A stretch of DNA of 64,000 bases, from NCBI RefSeq assembly GCF_031834595.1, contig NZ_CP115541.1:3404501-3468500 (forward strand), given 5' to 3'. This DNA is from Stenotrophomonas oahuensis. GTDB taxonomy: Bacteria > Pseudomonadota > Gammaproteobacteria > Xanthomonadales > Xanthomonadaceae. The notes under the pieces are model-generated. The model made no database searches, was not told where the DNA came from, and worked only from the letters and a program-made list of their open reading frames with translations. Numbering within the stretch: position 1 is the stretch's first letter; each line of letters starts with the position of its first letter. The position numbers and the translations under genes are program-made. Positions 63,601 through 64,000 of this stretch are shown here, in pieces.

Positions 63601-64000
63601 CCTGGTGTACCTGGTGATGGCCTCGCAGTTCGAATCACTGCTGCACCCGTTCGTCATTCTGTTCACCATTCCGCTGGCGCTGGTCGGCGCGATCCTCGCG
63701 CTGATGCTGACCGGCAAGCCGATCTCGGTGGTGGTGTTCATCGGTTTGATCCTGCTGGTGGGGCTGGTGACCAAGAACGCGATCATCCTGATCGACAAGG
63801 TCAACCAGCTGCGCGAGGCCGGCGTGGCCAAGCACGAAGCGCTGGTGGAAGGGGCGCGCTCGCGTCTGCGCCCGATCATCATGACCACGCTGTGCACGCT
63901 GTTCGGCTTCCTGCCGCTGGCGGTGGCCATGGGCGAGGGCGCGGAAGTGCGTGCGCCGATGGCGATCACGGTCATCGGTGGCCTGCTGGTGTCCACGCTG
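60626..64000 (+). CDS. RND-family efflux pump (AcrB/MexB-like), cut by the window end
   Basis: The first 1,125 codons are visible and the frame is open at base 64000. It starts ATG 60626, 4 bases inside the adaptor stop. The product begins with a Gly/His-rich stretch and then RVTIFMCMLTLVLFGLIALGNLKVNLLPDLSYPTLTVRTEYTGAAPTEIETLITEPVEEAVGVV, the RND start. The proton-relay helix is GLALATGLVVDDSIVVLESIAKARERG with the Asp pair. A second half is seen with LADVV-type porter motifs and MRPIIMTTLCTLFGFLPLAVAMGEGAEVRAPMAITVIGG near the end. It would export hydrophobic compounds. An Ala/Ser-rich insert (about residues 275-325, MQQMFAIAASTGSDAAIAAAS) lies within the porter region. Confidence 0.95.
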   Translation, partial: MSSPGHDHGSEPHPADDGRGTGGGLVEFATRRRVTIFMCMLTLVLFGLIALGNLKVNLLPDLSYPTLTVRTEYTGAAPTEIETLITEPVEEAVGVVKNLRKLKSVSRTGQSDVVLEFAWGTNMDQASLEVRDKMEALNLPLEAKAPVLLRFNPSTEPIMRLVIASKADPATDADAVRQLTALRRYADEDLKKKLEPVAGVAAVKVGGGLEDEIQVDIDQQKLAQLNLPIDNVIKRLKEENINISGGRLEEGSQRFLVRTVNQFADLEDIRNLLVTTQSSTGSAADAAMQQMFAIAASTGSDAAIAAASAAQSASSSSSTNIANGVPVRLKDVATVRQGFKEREAIIRLGGREAVELAIYKEGDANTVATAAALRTRLEQIKSQIPGDAELTTIEDQSRFIEHAISDVKKDAVIGGLLAILIIFLFLRDGWSTFVISLSLPVSIITTFFFMGQLGLSLNVMSLGGLALATGLVVDDSIVVLESIAKARERGLGILQAAITGTREVSMAVVASTLTTIAVFLPLVFVDGIAGQLFRDQALTVAIAIAISLLVAMTLIPMLSSLKGRPPLAFPEEAPHGTWQPQSRWLKPVAGSRRGLGALVRWSVFGVAWVIVKLWRGLTAVVGPVMRKASDVAMKPYAGAERGYLKLLPSALAHPGKVLGLAALAFVATLAMVPMLGADLIPQLAQDRFEMTAKLPAGTPLKQTDALVRELQLAHAKDDSIASLYGVSGSGTRLDANPTESGENIGKLTVVMAGGGSAKTEAEITERLRASMQGHPGVQVDFARPALFSFSTPLEVELRGQDMATLERAGQALAAMLRNNPHYADVKSTVEEGFPEIQIRFDQERAGALGLTTRQIADVVVKKVRGDVATRYSFRDRKIDVLVRAQEGDRASVESIRRLIVNPGSARPVTLDAVAEVVATNGPSEIHRADQTRVAVVSANLRDIDLGGAVREVQAMVAEQPLGAGVGMHIGGQGEELAESARSLIFAFGLAIFLVYLVMASQFESLLHPFVILFTIPLALVGAILALMLTGKPISVVVFIGLILLVGLVTKNAIILIDKVNQLREAGVAKHEALVEGARSRLRPIIMTTLCTLFGFLPLAVAMGEGAEVRAPMAITVIGGLLVSTL

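Overview
The window is chromosomal DNA of a high-GC gammaproteobacterium of the family Xanthomonadaceae, most likely Stenotrophomonas. Gene order is typical of the family (ssrA-smpB-ratA-ratB, bamE/fur, recN-hrcA-grpE-dnaK-dnaJ, queA-tgt-yajC-secD-secF), enoyl reduction is represented by FabV, and the intergenic spaces carry many GTAG-tipped palindromes of the SMAG (Stenotrophomonas maltophilia GTAG) type. Species cannot be fixed from the sequence alone.

Layout. 1-0.9 kb: tail of a TolC-type outer-membrane efflux gene and a small membrane protein. 1-1.9 kb: exported EEP-fold phosphatase/nuclease with its own LacI-type operator candidate. 2-9.3 kb: one very large gene (2,438 codons) whose last ~150 residues read as a nucleic-acid deaminase toxin domain; this is the most unusual object in the window. 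9.5-10.5 kb: exported serine hydrolase. 10.5-14.9 kb: a patchwork of small accessory genes (ribbon-helix-helix-like protein, leucine-rich-repeat protein, orphan MuF_C/BECR-type nuclease domain, truncated HicB, HTH-HAD fusion, HigB/HigA-like toxin-antitoxin pair) ending at the 3' end of the tmRNA gene ssrA, a classic island attachment point; no integrase is visible.

15-25 kb: housekeeping core for ribosome rescue (ssrA, smpB), outer-membrane assembly (bamE), iron control (fur), recombination (recN) and the heat-shock chaperone cluster with two sigma-32-like promoters. 25-31.4 kb: pyridoxal kinase (probably leaderless), tyrA, an MsbA-like ABC exporter, YigZ, and an ECF sigma factor with a proline/alanine-rich membrane partner. 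31.5-34.4 kb: a two-GAF GGDEF-EAL enzyme; 44.3-46.4 kb: a catalytically degenerate FimX-type c-di-GMP receptor. 34.4-43.9 kb: LOG-family hydrolase, class III aminotransferase, queuosine genes with the SecDF-YajC translocon, and fabV. 46.5-59.3 kb: YhiN-type flavoprotein, YaeQ, pseudouridine synthase, cold-shock protein, GST, SelO, apt, dbpA, the divergent YeiH exporter/YeiE regulator pair, Uup ATPase and two small cytochromes c. 59.5-64 kb: RND efflux adaptor and the first 1,125 codons of its pump, cut by the window end.

The core genes work in recognisable operons. The accessory content concentrates in two blocks, the giant toxin-like gene and the ssrA-proximal patchwork, both rich in toxin-type domains. 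All domain assignments were made by reading motifs by eye; no database search was run.
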